A stretch of 64,000 bases of DNA from assembly GCA_027886175.1 (NCBI GenBank), contig JAJNNQ010000009.1, forward strand, positions 13,551,501 to 13,615,500, read 5' to 3'. Positions 50,945 to 64,000 of this stretch are shown in pieces. This stretch comes from Phylloscopus collybita (lineage: Eukaryota > Chordata > Aves > Passeriformes > Phylloscopidae). The translations under genes were made by a program, and so were the position numbers. The notes below the pieces were generated by a model, which did no database searches, was not told where the DNA came from, and worked only from the letters and a program-made list of their open reading frames with translations. Each line of letters begins with the position of its first letter. The stretch's first letter is position 1.

Positions 50945-51041
50945 TTAATATTAAAAAATATTAAAATATTTTAAATTAATAATATTAAAAATTAAAATAT
51001 TAAAATAATATTGAAATGTTAAAATATTGAAAATATTAAAA
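50945..51041. repeat. AT-rich tandem tract (AATATTAAA-type)
   Basis: About 97 bp made almost only of A and T in irregular AATATTAAA/TTAAAATATT units, with G only in the last third. Probably a degenerate microsatellite and a potential DNA unwinding or matrix attachment site. Confidence 0.8.
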
Positions 51042-51485
51042 CCAGACCACTGTAAATCAATTTGTGTAAAAAGAAATACTGAATCAAATATGTCAAAGGC
51101 AGCATAATTTTATAAATGTAATAGAAAGAAGGCTAACACCAAAATTCTTTGTAAAGAACATAAAATCCAGTTATAGCCAGCGAGTCAGTTTGGCCTAAGT
51201 CTTGTCCAAGACTGTTAAGATATGAGGAAGTGAGGATTTCTTTTCCCTGAGAGTGGAGACTTTCAACTGTAGAGGACTACTGCTGTAAGGCATGTAGATC
51301 TTTATTATCTAGTCATTAGCACTTTATTATGCAAACAATAATACAGGCTGCATTGTTACAAATAAGGCAAATGGATGTATTTCCAGGCAGACTAGATCTG
51401 TATGCATTGTATTCTGGGATTAACTAAACCAACCTGATTTCAAACACTGGCTAGTGCTACCTGCACCAGTTCCTTTCTTTCACCT

Positions 51486-51488
<3 letters not shown>

Positions 51489-51525
<37 letters not shown>
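51489..51525 (+). repeat. Poly(T) run, 37 bp
   Basis: Uninterrupted run of 37 T, preceded by CACCTTGA and followed by GTCAGC. On the minus strand it would be a poly(A) tail, but no processed transcript body was recognised to its right. Its length may be uncertain in the assembly. Confidence 0.95.
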
Positions 51526-51526
<1 letters not shown>

Positions 51527-52206
51527 TCAGCTCTTCTGACTTTGTCAAATAGACTTACTTTTTCAAACACTCCATAAGAAAGTCTTATAAAATGTGCAAA
51601 CATCTATTAGCATTGCTACATCTCCTCAGGCATACTCTTTCTGCCTAATTCCTTATGCCAGGATTGATCTCTTTTTGTTTTTTAAATCTGATGTTGGTAT
51701 AGCACCCAGTCTAATAGGGGTTTGACTTCTCAGGTGCAGCTGCATGGAGCAGTAACCCAACAGGATATATGAAGTAGACAGGCATAATTTAAGGCCCTGG
51801 CCAATGAAAAATGGGAAGAGAAACTGAGCAAAAGCAGAAAAAACACTATTACCCTCTGAGGTAGTCAGAATTAGCTATTAGACCAAGCACCAGACAGGTA
51901 GCCAACAGGGACTGTACCCATTAGATATGTTCATATTTAGTGTGAAATAGATCCTGACAGTGTCAAGAAGCTTAGAGCTCTGGGTGGTACCTAGACAGGC
52001 ACCAGATTAAGTTTCTGTTAGAAGGGGAGTGTTAGCTCTGTGAGCTAAATGGACTTCCCACAGTGGGAAAATATTTCTAGGTACAAATTTATAGTGAAAA
52101 AAAAATTCATTATAACTTGGTAATTTGGACACAATGCCCAGCAGAGCTCCTCTGTTCCATGAGACTGTTCTTAGGCTGGAAATTAAAGGGTACAATTATA
52201 GCCACC

Positions 52207-52226
52207 AAAAAAAAAAAAAAAAAAAA
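52207..52226 (+). repeat. Poly(A) run, 20 bp
   Basis: Uninterrupted run of 20 A followed by CCAAAAACCA. No associated retrocopy was recognised. Confidence 0.9.
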
Positions 52227-53793
52227 CCAAAAACCAGGTATGTCATGCTTTCTTGCTTTCAACTCACTCAATATCTTCCACAGGTAACCAGGCTGTCACA
52301 TGGCCTAACATCTACACTCTCCCATTACGATTAATTATCCAATGGCAACATTTTAGGGCTTCCTTTTCTTTCACAACAAATAAATTGATTTCCCATGCAA
52401 TTCCTCTTCTTATCATGCTGTGTTATTCCTCATTCCTGCGTAACACTGTCTTCTCTGGATAAATAACATACACTAAGTCTGTATGGTTTATGGAATTTGA
52501 GCATTTTTCTAGGTTGACCTGGTTGTTCTCACTCTGGTTCATCCCATTTCCCACCACCCTTTCCAACCCCCCAGACTTTCTTGAGTTTTTCAATAACACT
52601 TTAATGGTTTTCTGACCTACTCAACATGTACATTGTGGAATGTGTCTGGAAGCTGTAGTTCACTACCTGTATTTTAATCCAAATGAAGTAATTTAATACA
52701 AATATCAGGTTTAACTTCTAGATACATAAAGTATTTTGATGTTGTCAATGAGTTACCAAATCACTTCAATCCATAGGGAATTAATTATGGATGTGAAAAG
52801 TAGAAAATTCTAAAAGGAACCATTTATGTTGAGAAAAATATACCAGCCCAATGGCTATTGCAACAACTTTTTCATTATAACAGCAATAAATTTTCTGCAT
52901 GCATGAGATATGCTGATGAGGCAGAAATTTTAGTAACTTATACTGCTGGGAGTTGCATGATCACCTGTAATCCCATTGCTTACAGTAAGTATACTAAGTA
53001 CCAACTACCTCTGAATAAAGGGTCCGTGTGGAAAATTACATTATTTTTGTTTGCCTTGCACATTATTTAAACAAGAGATTTCCCATTCATGATAGCAATT
53101 TCTGTCTCTAAAAGCAGTATAAGTTCTCTCTAACAATAATGGGAGAAATACTGGTTTTTTTTGTATTTTTAAATAAATGTATCCACATGAAGTATTAATG
53201 CCTAATTACATGTTTCAGCAAACAATCAAGTTTTGTTCCTCAGTACAAATATTTACACTATTTGATTTGTCTACTTAGTTCATCCTCATTTTTGTATGGA
53301 TGTATGTATATATAGATAGTCAGCACCAAGCAACTCAAATTGGCATGAAAATATTACCTCACATGTACATTAAAATGATTTATCAAATGGAGTCAGTAAA
53401 AACCCAAGTGGACTATTTATCACTGAAAAAGATCTTCATTTCTGACACTTCATTTAGTTCATTTATATATCCTGAGCTGGAGCTTTAACTGAAACTAACT
53501 TTTCTTGCCTTCAGCAGAGCTAATCTAGCAGGGAGAAATCATGAAACCAAATCTTTGGTTTTCATTCTAATTTTGGTGCTAACTGAAACCATGAGCTGCT
53601 TTTTCCGTTGTTCAGCTCCATGTTAAAGCTAGGGCAGACCTTTAGGAAAGTGGACATTTCCCTGGAGAGTAGAGGTTTCAGCTCTACTCTGGGCCACTTG
53701 TAGAAACCTTAACAAAGGTGTCACAGTTTACCAATGTCACCATTTATGTAAATATAATTTATTACTGTAGATCTTAAAAAGATCAAGGGCTTC

Positions 53794-53920
53794 TGTTGTT
53801 GGTATTGTTTGTTTGTTTGTTTTGGTTTTTGGTTTTGTGGATTTTTTTTTGTTTGGGTTTTTTTTGTTTTGTTTTGCTTGGGGTTTTTGTGTTTGGTTTT
53901 TTTTTCATTTTGTTTTTCTC
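53794..53920 (+). repeat. G/T-rich low-complexity tract
   Basis: About 127 bp of almost only G and T on the plus strand ((GTTT)n, GGTTTTT and T runs), the mirror composition of the A/C tract at 38480-38642. It runs into TTTTTCTCTGTAG|GTGCTT, a good-looking 3' splice acceptor, but no exon is supported. Confidence 0.9.
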
Positions 53921-56900
53921 TGTAGGTGCTTCTGCTACTGAAAGATCTCATCTTTTTAGGGAATCTGGATTAGAAGGTACTAATTCGGAACATGTTGCAC
54001 TGTACTGCTCTCCTCAGAAGTACCCATAGCTGTATAAGACCATGCCATGTTCTGCCACCCAACACCACACAGAAATTTCTGAGCTTGTGGTGGGACATCA
54101 CTGTGTTTGTGGCATGTTATTCTCATTCCTGGTCCTGGAGAGGGCTTAGACTGGCACTGATTTGTGCATTATTTGCACTGGAATTTGCTGAGCTGCACAG
54201 AAATAGTTTGGGATGATCCAAGCCTGGATATAAGCCAAACTAATCCTTCCAAAGGGAAATTTTTTCCCATTGACCAAATCCTTAGTTTGGGATTCCCTTC
54301 TCCATGTTGCAGCTTGGGTGCTGACCCTTTGATGACCATCTTTGCAAGAGAAGTTCTGTACCCCGAATGTCATCTTCACCCAAATCCAATAATCTCAGCT
54401 ACTCTTCCTGGCCTATGCTAAAACATCCTCAGAGTCTGTTCTGCCTTTTCTGTGCTGCCCTTTCAGGCATCAGGCTTGTCAAGTGGAATCTTTTGGGTTT
54501 GCCATTGTGGGAAAGATTGAGGAACACAAAGTCATGAGCTGAGATTTGAGGGTTTTTTCTGCCCGAACTTCCTGTGTTCCCACTCTGCAAAACTGACTCT
54601 GACAAATTACTCAAGGGGCAAATCCCAAAGGGAAGGCTGTGAATCTGTCACACTTGTCCAGTTTGATGTAAGAGAAAAGGAGCTGCAGTGTTGCAGGCCC
54701 AGGCAGTGTCAGATGCAGTGTGGATCTCAGTGAGGTTGGTTCCAATACCTGAATCACACCTGCACCCCATCTGCAGTGGAATTACACTTCACTGGAGTGT
54801 GTGTTTTGTTTAAGCCCTCTTTTGCTCCTTTGTTTGCTTGTCTTCACATGAGTTTGTAAGGAGGGCTTAGGTAAGGAAAGGAAGAAGTGCCTAGTCCAAT
54901 CCTGCAGGCTGTTCGGATGTGTCGCTTGAAGTGACACTGCTCGTTCCCGTAGGATGCCCCAGATAAGTCAGCAGTGCTCTGCTGGCAGTGGCACTAAAAA
55001 GCTACACCTCACTGCTGCAGCAAGGGCTCTTCCCTCCCTCACGGATGAGACAGGCATTGCAAAAGGCTCAATTCACCATTAACAGGTTGCAAACTTTGTC
55101 TTCTTTTTCATCTTCTTTTAGAGTTTGTAAGGCATTGCTCACATACACGGGCGCTCTCTTCTGCTTTGGGAGTTTCAAGCAGCTTTAAGTTCTACTGGTA
55201 AATAAGTTTTACTTGGATCCCTTCTGCTCTGCCAAAACTCTACTTACTGCCCCACTTTGGCCAAGCTGCTGGTTTTATTTGCTTTTAGGCACATTTGCAC
55301 AGTTTGTTAATACACTATAAAAAGCCTAAGTATCAAATTACACGATCTTCACATTTCACTTACACAATCCTTAACTTCTTACAAATAAAATGCTCTGCAT
55401 CTTATAGTCTAAACTACCTCTGTGCATGACCTCTGTATTTGCTGTTTATTTAGGAACAAGCTTGGGGAATATCAGATCATTTCAAATGCTGGTTGTGAAA
55501 TATACCCTTTGTATAATTTTTGGATTATTCCTTTTTATCACATCTTAACTGTGAATATCAGAAATTCTTCTCCTGTGGATAAGGGTAGTTATTGCCAACC
55601 TAATTTCAAATGGACTTTAAAAATTCAATCTTTTTAGCTCTTTAGGTTTGATTGTGCATGGCTTGTAGGATTATAGCTTCTTAGTTTTAATGTCTATTTT
55701 TGAATGCTGGTTTGGGGTCAATGGTTAGAAACTCTCAGTATCATTTTTAGTTCTGAAATATCCTTTTGATTTACATGTCTGAAGCGACAAAACCTCTTAT
55801 TGTTATCATTTTTGGAAAATTGCCAAGATACCGCCAAATCTTTCACTGCTTGCTGCACAGAACTGGTTCTTGCCTCCGTGTACTGCAGAATTCATTATTG
55901 TAATGCCTTGTTTACTTACATTTCTTTCTGGTGATAATAGGCTTTTCAGCCTTCAGCATTCAAGGCCTTTGTCCACAGAGGAAAAGAAAAATCAGGCAAA
56001 ACATCAGGCTCTTTCATCAAGCTTTGCAAATCTCATTTCAAAAGTTTACTGTTAACCATTTCAGCATCACAATAGAGGAACAAAACCCTTCACAATAAAA
56101 GATCTAGAATCAGAAATACCTCTGCAGGGAAACAGTTGTTCCTAAAGCTGTTTTAATGCAAAGCCTGTCTTCCAGGATGCATATTCCCCTTTCAGTAGTA
56201 AGAGTTGCCTACCTTCATATGCCTTCTCCAGAGTATTGCTTTTGATAAAGTCAGAAAATAATGTGGTAGCATCCTTCCTATTGGCATTCTTTTCATGGTA
56301 ATAAATCCAGGAAAGTGCCAGATTTAACTGCTGGTCTGTACTTCCCTAAATGCATGAGTTTTCTTGTTCTTTTAGGAATGGCAATCAAGACTAATGGTTT
56401 CAAGGAGCTGTTGAATAATTTTCAACCAATTATATCTATTTTTAAATACAAAATATTATCTGAAAAAAATTACTGACATTATCAATCATGTTTTATAAAT
56501 TTTTTTTCTACTTTTTAAAATAGCAAATACTCACATAATTTTATTTTTTAGCTGTAAACATATTTTGTGTGACTATTAAGATGTAAACTGGGCTTTCGTT
56601 ACCATCAACAAACCTGTAAACCTGACAATGCATGTAAACTGGATAAGTAGGTTTTTGTTTTTCAGGTAATTTTAAAAAGTTTTGTTTGATTGATTGGTTG
56701 GTTGTTTGGTTGGTTTTTTAAATACTACCTTCATTGCTGTTATAGTTCCACAGACTTTCCTATTTTAGTACCTTCTTCACGATGCCTTTAAGTTTCTGGT
56801 ACCTTGCTGGTTTGATATCATTGATGGCTGGCTCAGAAGAATGTTTTAGAAACTTCATTTTCATTTCAGTGAACGCAAATAAATGATTTCAAAGGAGTAT

Positions 56901-59900
56901 TCAAAGGGAAAAGTTGTCTTTGTCATGTTGGACCCCCATCACATTAATCCAGAAAATGTCTGCTCATCAACTGAACTTTGCTCATTCTGGGCACTGGACA
57001 TGGTGGTGGTTCAACGGGAGGGAACAAGAGAAATGTGTCATCAAGGTTTTGGAGATTACATTGGGCAAATTAAAGTTCATCAGTTTTCTGACTGCTCAGT
57101 GCTTGGCCTTGCACCTGTGTGCTCTTCAGGCCTGTCTCCATCATCATCAGTGATTTGTTTGGCCACTCCTGTTGGGAGTTCTTATGATTTTGTCAAATGT
57201 AAAGCAGCTGGTCTGAAATGTTCTATGCTTCATTCCTGCCCCATGTGATGCTTTTTGGAGATATTTGGAATCAGTATTCAGATGCCTTTTTCAGAATTAG
57301 GACAGAGTTTTGGCTTTTCCAGAGGTAGAACTCCCTTCCTAGAGTTGAAACACTACTTTTTAAGAAAGTCTCTAACATGTTCATTCTTATTGCAGAATTT
57401 AAAATCTGGCCAAGGGGGTAGGTTTGGTGTCAGTGACACTCCTTTTTTTCCAAGCTCATGAAAATTCATCTGTGTTTTCTTCTTGCCCTGTTGTGACACA
57501 TCAGTGTTTTGCAGCCAGTTGTCAGTAGATTTCACCTACACTGTGCAGACTCCATCTTCTTACAGCTCTGTCTCCAGTTAGACTGTTCTGTGCCTGAGCC
57601 ATCCCCCAGCCTAACCAAAATATATTAGCTATGGGCTAATCAGACTTTCCAGCAAGGCTGCAGCTCTGTTGAAAGCACTTGCCAAGTGATAACTCTGGCA
57701 CTGTCCATACCAGCAAGGTGCTGCTTCTCAAAAGACTTTTCTACAGCAGTTGTGCATCTTCCCATAGATTGATGAGCACTGTCAACTCTGAACCTTTTGA
57801 ATTTATGGTTGAATTTATGGCTAGTTTGGAGTTTGTTTACCTGGTGCTTCAGCTCTGGCTAGACACTTTTAAAATACCCAAGCTCTTTATATTAGTACCT
57901 TCCCTTCCCTATACAACGTGGTCCATCTGGAAACATGTCGCTGGAGCCATAAGCATAGTACAAGAGTATTTTTCCTTTTTCCATCTCTCATTTAGTATTT
58001 ATTGATGGCTAAACACCATTAGTTGGATGCCAAGCTTAAAAAAGCAGAAGCATATTTAAAGATGGAATTTGAGTATTTGAATAAATTGCACACATCTGAA
58101 AATAGGACACGTTCCTATTTTACTGTAAAAATAAACACACCTATGTAAGTTAAGGTAAGAATTTGTGAAAAAAATCATTACTCTGTGCTTTATAAGCATC
58201 TTATCAATGAATAATAAGCTCTTTTATTTCAGGAGTCTTGTAATAATATAAAGAGTTGAATCTGTTTGGAAATGCATTCTTTAAGGAATGCATGTTGCAA
58301 GCACATCCATCTGTAAAGCTGAACTTTAGCATTTAGGTAATAACTGTGCTTTGTTAGATGTCACTTTGGCATCTATCTTATGGTCAGCATTATGGCAGTA
58401 ATAATTAAGAAATATTATGTGTCTTAAGATCCTCCATTTGAAATACTACATTAGGAACAGTTTTCCTAAGTTATTTTTCTTTTCAGTGTTGGCAGATAAG
58501 TTTCTTTCCCTTTAAGGCTCCTGGAGCTTGGTGAAGTCCCTAAATTCTGTGCATTCCTGTGGGTTTTGAATTGCATCTAATGGGTGAACATATGAATACG
58601 TAAAAATGCTTTACCCCCTGCCATAAATTATTCATACCAATAGGCCACTCCTGCTGCTTCTGCAACAGCCTGTGGAAGTTGGACACATGGACAGACGGAT
58701 ATTTCTAAGAGCTTTAGCATGAATCATGTTGGAGAGGTGTTAAGACAGCCAGCAATTCCCTAAAGATGGAGTGTATGTGCTTTCTTCTTGGAGCATGTGC
58801 TTATAAGAAACTGTCGACTTATTCCCCAAGTAGAATGCATTAAAAAAAAAAATCCTTCTGTGTACACTAAGTAAAACACTTCAGCCTTCATTAGCAGGTC
58901 TAAAGGATAGCAAGAGCATTAAAGATAATACTCACAAATAAGTTAGGTATGAGCCTGAGTCTGCCACAAGCAGCTTTCAGAAGCATTAAAGCAGGATGGA
59001 GACTACAGCCTGTAAAACACCGAATTCCTCTGACAAAGAGAAAGGGAGAGAGGGAGAATGAATCTGTGAAGCAAAGGCAGGGAAGTTCATTGGTGTGAGG
59101 ATACTGCATCCCCATAGCCCAGAGCAGCTTAAGCAGGCTGGCTGGGACAGTATCCTGGAAAATGCAAGCAGAGGTCTACATGTACAGCTGGTAGTTTTCT
59201 GGTTATATATGAAAGCCTTGACTATAGGGTTTTTCCCCCATTTAATTTTGTGATGTCAGCAGATCCCCATTCAGCAGAGAGCAACCCTCTATGGGTGGGA
59301 TCTGCACACATACACAATGCTTTGCTGAATTAAGGCCAATGGCACTGATGATATCAGTATGTGAAACCAGAGAGTAGGGGTGTAATTGACTCGTGAACCA
59401 AAACTCAGAAAGCTGGTATTAAAAACTGCAAAATTACTTAACATTTTATCTTGGGACCCACAAGCAGTGGAAGGCAGATATGAGATTTTAAGCAAGGACT
59501 CTAAAAAGGTTTTTAATTGCTTTATTTTTTTAAACTTTTGTATTTTATGTCCTTGACTCTTTTCTACTCATGTTTTTAAAACTAATAACAGTGTTATTTA
59601 AAATCATTTTCTCTTACACCAGAAGACATGAAACACTATGACATAAAACCAAAATAATTATTTCTTCCATTAGGAATTACTTCTTGATGAAAAAACACAA
59701 TATGTTGAAAGAAAAAGATAGGGTTCTTCAAATCTTCAGTCAGAATCAGAGGAAAAAAAGCCTCAGAAGTGAATATCCATTGCACAGGCAGATTAATCTA
59801 AAGTATAACTCAATGTATTTGTGCAGAATTTAAGGATTACTGTAGGAATCTGGATGTTTCCTTTTCTTAGTTTCATGATTGCTCATCTTAAAATAAAACA

Positions 59901-62900
59901 GATTATAATTGATTAAATTTCCTTACATTTATGTAATTAATACATCCTCATTAGAAATCAATTAGCTCCGATAATTCCCATTGGTGCCATGGCTGATAAA
60001 CTAAATGCCAATCAGTGTAATAAAAACAGTGAAATATAATTTTTTGTTGTTCCAAGTGATGATCAACTAATCAGCAGTAAATTTAATCAGAACATATTAA
60101 CATCAATCAGTCATATTAGTGCTTGCAAACTGTAATAACCAGCTACATCTGACAAGTTATGGAAGTTTTTCTGTGAACAGTTGTAGGCCATATGCACATT
60201 TAAGTATATGGGGTTTATATATGTGTGTGCAAGCAGTTTAAACATATAAGAATATAATGAATATAACTTCCAAGAACGAAGTACTTAGCCCTGTAGTAAA
60301 TGTCTGTTACTTGAACAGCCTACAGTTTTAAAATCTATACTGAGCTTTACTGTTAATGGATCCAAGAGGCTCTTACAATCAATGCCAGCTTTTCTGCATG
60401 TCCTGTAAATGTGTCCATACTGCTTGTTCAGACAGAGAGGCTTTAGTCTCTTACCTCTTCCTGGGAGGCAGTAAGCTGGGAGAAAAAGGGACCTAACTCA
60501 CGCATTTCTTTGGATTTCCTTTCCTTAATTAAACAGTAAGGAGGAGATAAAATGATCCCCAGCTTTATAGGATCTGCCCATCAGTGGGGACTCACACAAT
60601 TCAAGTGGCTTTTAGGGCATTCCTAAATTTTTATTGGGTTGTTTTAATCCCAGCCACCAAAATTCAATATATTTAATGGAAAACTTGATGTCAGGCATAC
60701 AGGATATGTGGGAATTTATTAAATTCTACAGTGTAAATACAGGCATCACCATTCAGGCCCTGACCTTTAAGATGCACATATTTGCAGTGTTTAATTCTGT
60801 ACCACACATGTGCATGATAATGACTGAAGATCTGAAGAAGCATTTTGAAGGGTATTTATTTGATATTAAGAGAAGCATTTTAATTTGTCTTCAAATAGAC
60901 CACAAGTGTACATCAGAGCAGTGTACATCTGTTTGGGGTTATTTTCTATGGTTGAATGAGTATTTTGTAGTAAATAACCTTCTTAATTGTTTTAACCTTT
61001 CTCTGTTTGCATATGTTCTGAAGATGCTTTATAATTTTCTTGAATTAGTGGAAATTACTCTTTCAATAGGTTCCCTGAATATTACCTGTAGATTGTTTAT
61101 GTTTGAAAGACTCACTACTCAAAATTAAAAATGTAAGATAATGTTGAACTTCACTTGCTGCATATCATTATTTCTATTCACAAATTAGGAGAGATTTCTA
61201 ATGAAACTGCTCTGAACTACAAGTTTAAACTCACTTGGTGAATAGTGTCATTATTCTCAAATATTCTTCAACACTCCTGCCTGTGAACTCATCTTCAGGA
61301 ATAGTCACAGAAAGTAAATGGAAAGAAGACAAACAGCCAAGACACATTCACTGTTTTACTTGAGTGAATATTCTTAGAAAATATTTAGAAATATTGGCTC
61401 TGTTATTAGATATATAAATATTCATACAAATCTGTCTATCAGATTGCCTTCCTGAAATTACTCAGGCCTTTTTAGGAACTTGGAGAGAAAAGTCTCTTAA
61501 AAATATATTTCTGCACATTTTCCAGACATATAATAGACTGGATATGGCCTTATAAATTACAGGCTTTCCCATACTCATCCAGTCATGGGGCCAAATCTTA
61601 AAGTTAACTTTAATGGGATTTTGGCTCAGCAAGGTTGGAGGAAGGGCAGCAGAATTTAGCCTATGATTTATACTGCTTTCAGAAATTGCTCAGTGAAAAA
61701 AAAATACAGCAGTGGTACTTAGGTAGTACAGTTGCATGTAATTTATTTTCTGCATAACCCACATGAAATTTAATAAGATATAAAAAAGTCTCATTTTTGA
61801 CTGAAGTCTTACAAATTCTAGCTTTAGTGAAATAGCTGGCTTCTCAAATGAGTTGATCAAGTAAAGCAAAAAGTGAAAAACATCTATTCATTCAAATGTG
61901 TTTTATTTGATTATTTTTTTAAAGGAATTGCATTTCACAAAATACACTAACATATGATAGAAATTAGGAAATGTGCTGTAGCTGTGTTCTCAGCAGGGAT
62001 GAAAAATGAGAATGCTCTGGCAGTCTAGGGAGATAGGGTTCAAACTCCAGGGCCAGGAGCTGTATTAGTCTCTAGGATAAAAAGACTGATTTTCATTAAA
62101 GACAGTGGTATCCACTGCCTTAAAAACTAAAATAATAAAAAAGTTTTGTATAAGTGGGGACTTCCTTTGCAGAATATCATCGGTTGGAACAATTACCATA
62201 AAGAAAACTTCAGTGAGCTATCATCTTTGGTAACTTTTCCATGGATTTTTAGGTACACCTGGGTGTGTTTGATGACCAGAGACCAAGATAAGATGTCAGT
62301 GATCCTTAATGTAGTCAATTCAAACAGATTTGTGGCAAATGAATGGAATTTGGTGAATAATATTGTTTATTGACTTCCTGAGGTAGATCTTGAAGCAAAG
62401 CAAACCAAAAAGCAAAGCAGAGAGCTGCCTGCAGCCACTGGGGATTACACACAGCCTGCCACCCAAAGAGTAGCTGCAACCACAGAGGCTTTGTTGTGCA
62501 CCTCAGCAATTAAGCATCCTCTGCAGAAGAAAATGATACAGAGTGTGCAATTATTTATATACTTCGGCACAGTATTGATTATTTCTATGGAACACATATA
62601 TTGGTTACAGATCCAGACATTATAAAAAAGCTGAATCACACCAAAACCAAAAATGCCCCAAATTTTAATTGGTAAAATTCAAAAATTTGAATGAGTTCAG
62701 TAAAACTTGTGCCCTGTAGTCACAGGGTTAATATGTGCCTGCTGTTCTCTACATCTGAGAGACACTGGGCTTACATTTGGAGCAAGTGTGACTCAGATTA
62801 GGCATGGAAACAGGGCATCTTCAGTGCTGGAGATCTAGAAGAAGTAATTAGATAAATACTTGTCAGAAAGGCAATAGATATGGCTAATCCTGCCTTGGTG

Positions 62901-63111
62901 CAGGGGGTCTAGCCCCCCATTGGCTTCCCAGACTTAAGATTTAAAAGACAATGTTAGGTATATAAAGCTGCACCTTAGGTCAAAGCTATATATTTAATAA
63001 ACAATAATTAGAATATATTCACTATTATATTCTTTTGATACCTAAAATGAGTTTTAAATTTGACCTAAAAATTTATTTCTCTAGAGGTAAATACAAGAAT
63101 AATCACAGATC

Positions 63112-63174
63112 CTTTTTCTTTTTCTTTTTCTTTTTTTTTTTTCTTTTTTTCTTTTTTTTTTTTTTTTTTTTTTT
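63112..63174 (+). repeat. T/C homopyrimidine tract
   Basis: About 63 bp of T with scattered single C residues, starting as (CTTTTT)n and ending in a run of 24 or more T. A simple repeat with no other feature attached. Confidence 0.95.
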
Positions 63175-64000
63175 GGAATAGGAATGCTGTTGCTTTATGC
63201 TCAGAGGTCTACACTAAACATTTAGAATTCCACTAAGGGCAAAATCTCTCCCTCTCATGCAGTGTTCTCAGAAATTAGGTCAGGCATTTCTCAATCCCTG
63301 GCAAGAAAACTTTCTGACTCATTACTCCACCACAATGCATCCAGAATTTCCCCTTGGGTCCCAGTCAAATTGTTCAAATGTTTTGGAAAATTATATCTTT
63401 GACATCCCAAGAAAGAGAATATAGAAAAGATGTCCTCCTAGCATGAAAGGATTAGAGTCTTCTTAGGTTTGAAGCAGAATTTCTTGCAGTTTCCAAGATG
63501 CTATTATTTATTAATTCATGCAATGGGCCTCACAAGCACTGAGGTACTTTTTAGAATTACAAATTCTATTGCAAAACCACAGATGTGAAAGTCCTGTTGT
63601 TACAGATACTGCTGAACCGTGACCAGCTTTCTTGTAGGACCCAGATATCATCAGAAATCCCCACTAATTTGGCACTGAAATGACTGAGCTTCTCAGTCTG
63701 ATTGCTGGGGACTTCCAAATTCCCCAGAGCTTCTTGCCCTGAGTTTAAGATATCAGGTGCTCACTTCAAGCACGTTGAAGTCCTCCTGTATTTTCCTTAA
63801 TGATTGAGCCCATGTGCTTATGTCCTGAAAGTAATGCAGCTCATCCAAGCCTGCCAAGCAGTACACAGTTTTCTGGGGGGTCTGGGATCCATTTCTGAAT
63901 CATGAAGCTTCACATTCCTTTTCTTATGGCTGTCCAAGATCTGAACTGGGCACATCCCTTGCAAAAACATGTTGATGCATTTCCACTCCATTCCTCCATC

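Larger units (their letters stand above)
48475..64000. other. Intergenic region to right edge
   Basis: About 15.5 kb with no gene recognised. It contains an AT-only-like tract (50945-51041), a 37-T run (51489-51525), a 20-A run (52207-52226), a G/T-rich tract (53794-53920), a GGTT/GATT-rich stretch near 56677-56715, a T/C tract (63112-63174) and an AT-rich block near 59890-60180. The 164-codon frame at 60634-61128 is the longest in the AT-rich part but has no recognisable domain. Confidence 0.6.

Noticed and set aside
48475..64000. 3' end of LDB2, the expected neighbour
   Set aside because: No LIM-domain-binding exon sequence was recognised on the minus strand; the gene is probably further right.

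Overview
This is vertebrate nuclear DNA, almost certainly from a bird and probably a songbird. The signs are 3' ends of CR1 retrotransposons in both orientations, a SINE with a tRNA-Ile body and a CR1-like tail, short solo LTRs of avian ERV types, no Alu/L1/B1-type repeats, and an AT-rich background broken by sharp CpG islands. Species and repeat family names come from memory and could not be checked against a database.

The only protein-coding gene I can support is the 5' part of TAPT1 (transmembrane anterior posterior transformation 1), read on the minus strand. Three coding exons are visible: exon 1 (16603-16837, inside a CpG island), exon 2 (11975-12105) and exon 3 (7872-7990). They have consensus splice sites, their phases join without a break (235, 131 and 119 nt), and the joined product of about 161 residues matches the N-terminal third of the vertebrate protein. 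The remaining exons lie beyond the left edge. The leader holds a YY1-type element, a 27-codon uORF whose stop overlaps an in-frame upstream AUG, and the annotated start. Intron 3 holds a candidate 66-nt poison exon and a tRNA-Ile SINE.

From about 17.6 kb to the right edge (about 46 kb) I find no coding gene. In other vertebrates the neighbour upstream of TAPT1 is LDB2, across a long desert; that order is recalled and no LDB2 exon is seen here. The desert holds a 1.45-kb dead CR1, smaller CR1 pieces, two solo LTRs with perfect target duplications (36337-36804, 6 bp; 47750-48469, 5 bp), an internally deleted LTR (45373-45528), a CpG-rich island far from any gene (about 40290-40720), several simple or strand-asymmetric tracts, and AT-rich blocks with homeodomain/POU-like motifs that could be conserved enhancers.

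Nothing here looks like a new multi-gene system. The points most worth checking are the candidate poison exon, the uORF/alternative start arrangement, the orphan CpG island and the possible enhancers. Nearly all other open reading frames are chance frames or antisense shadows.
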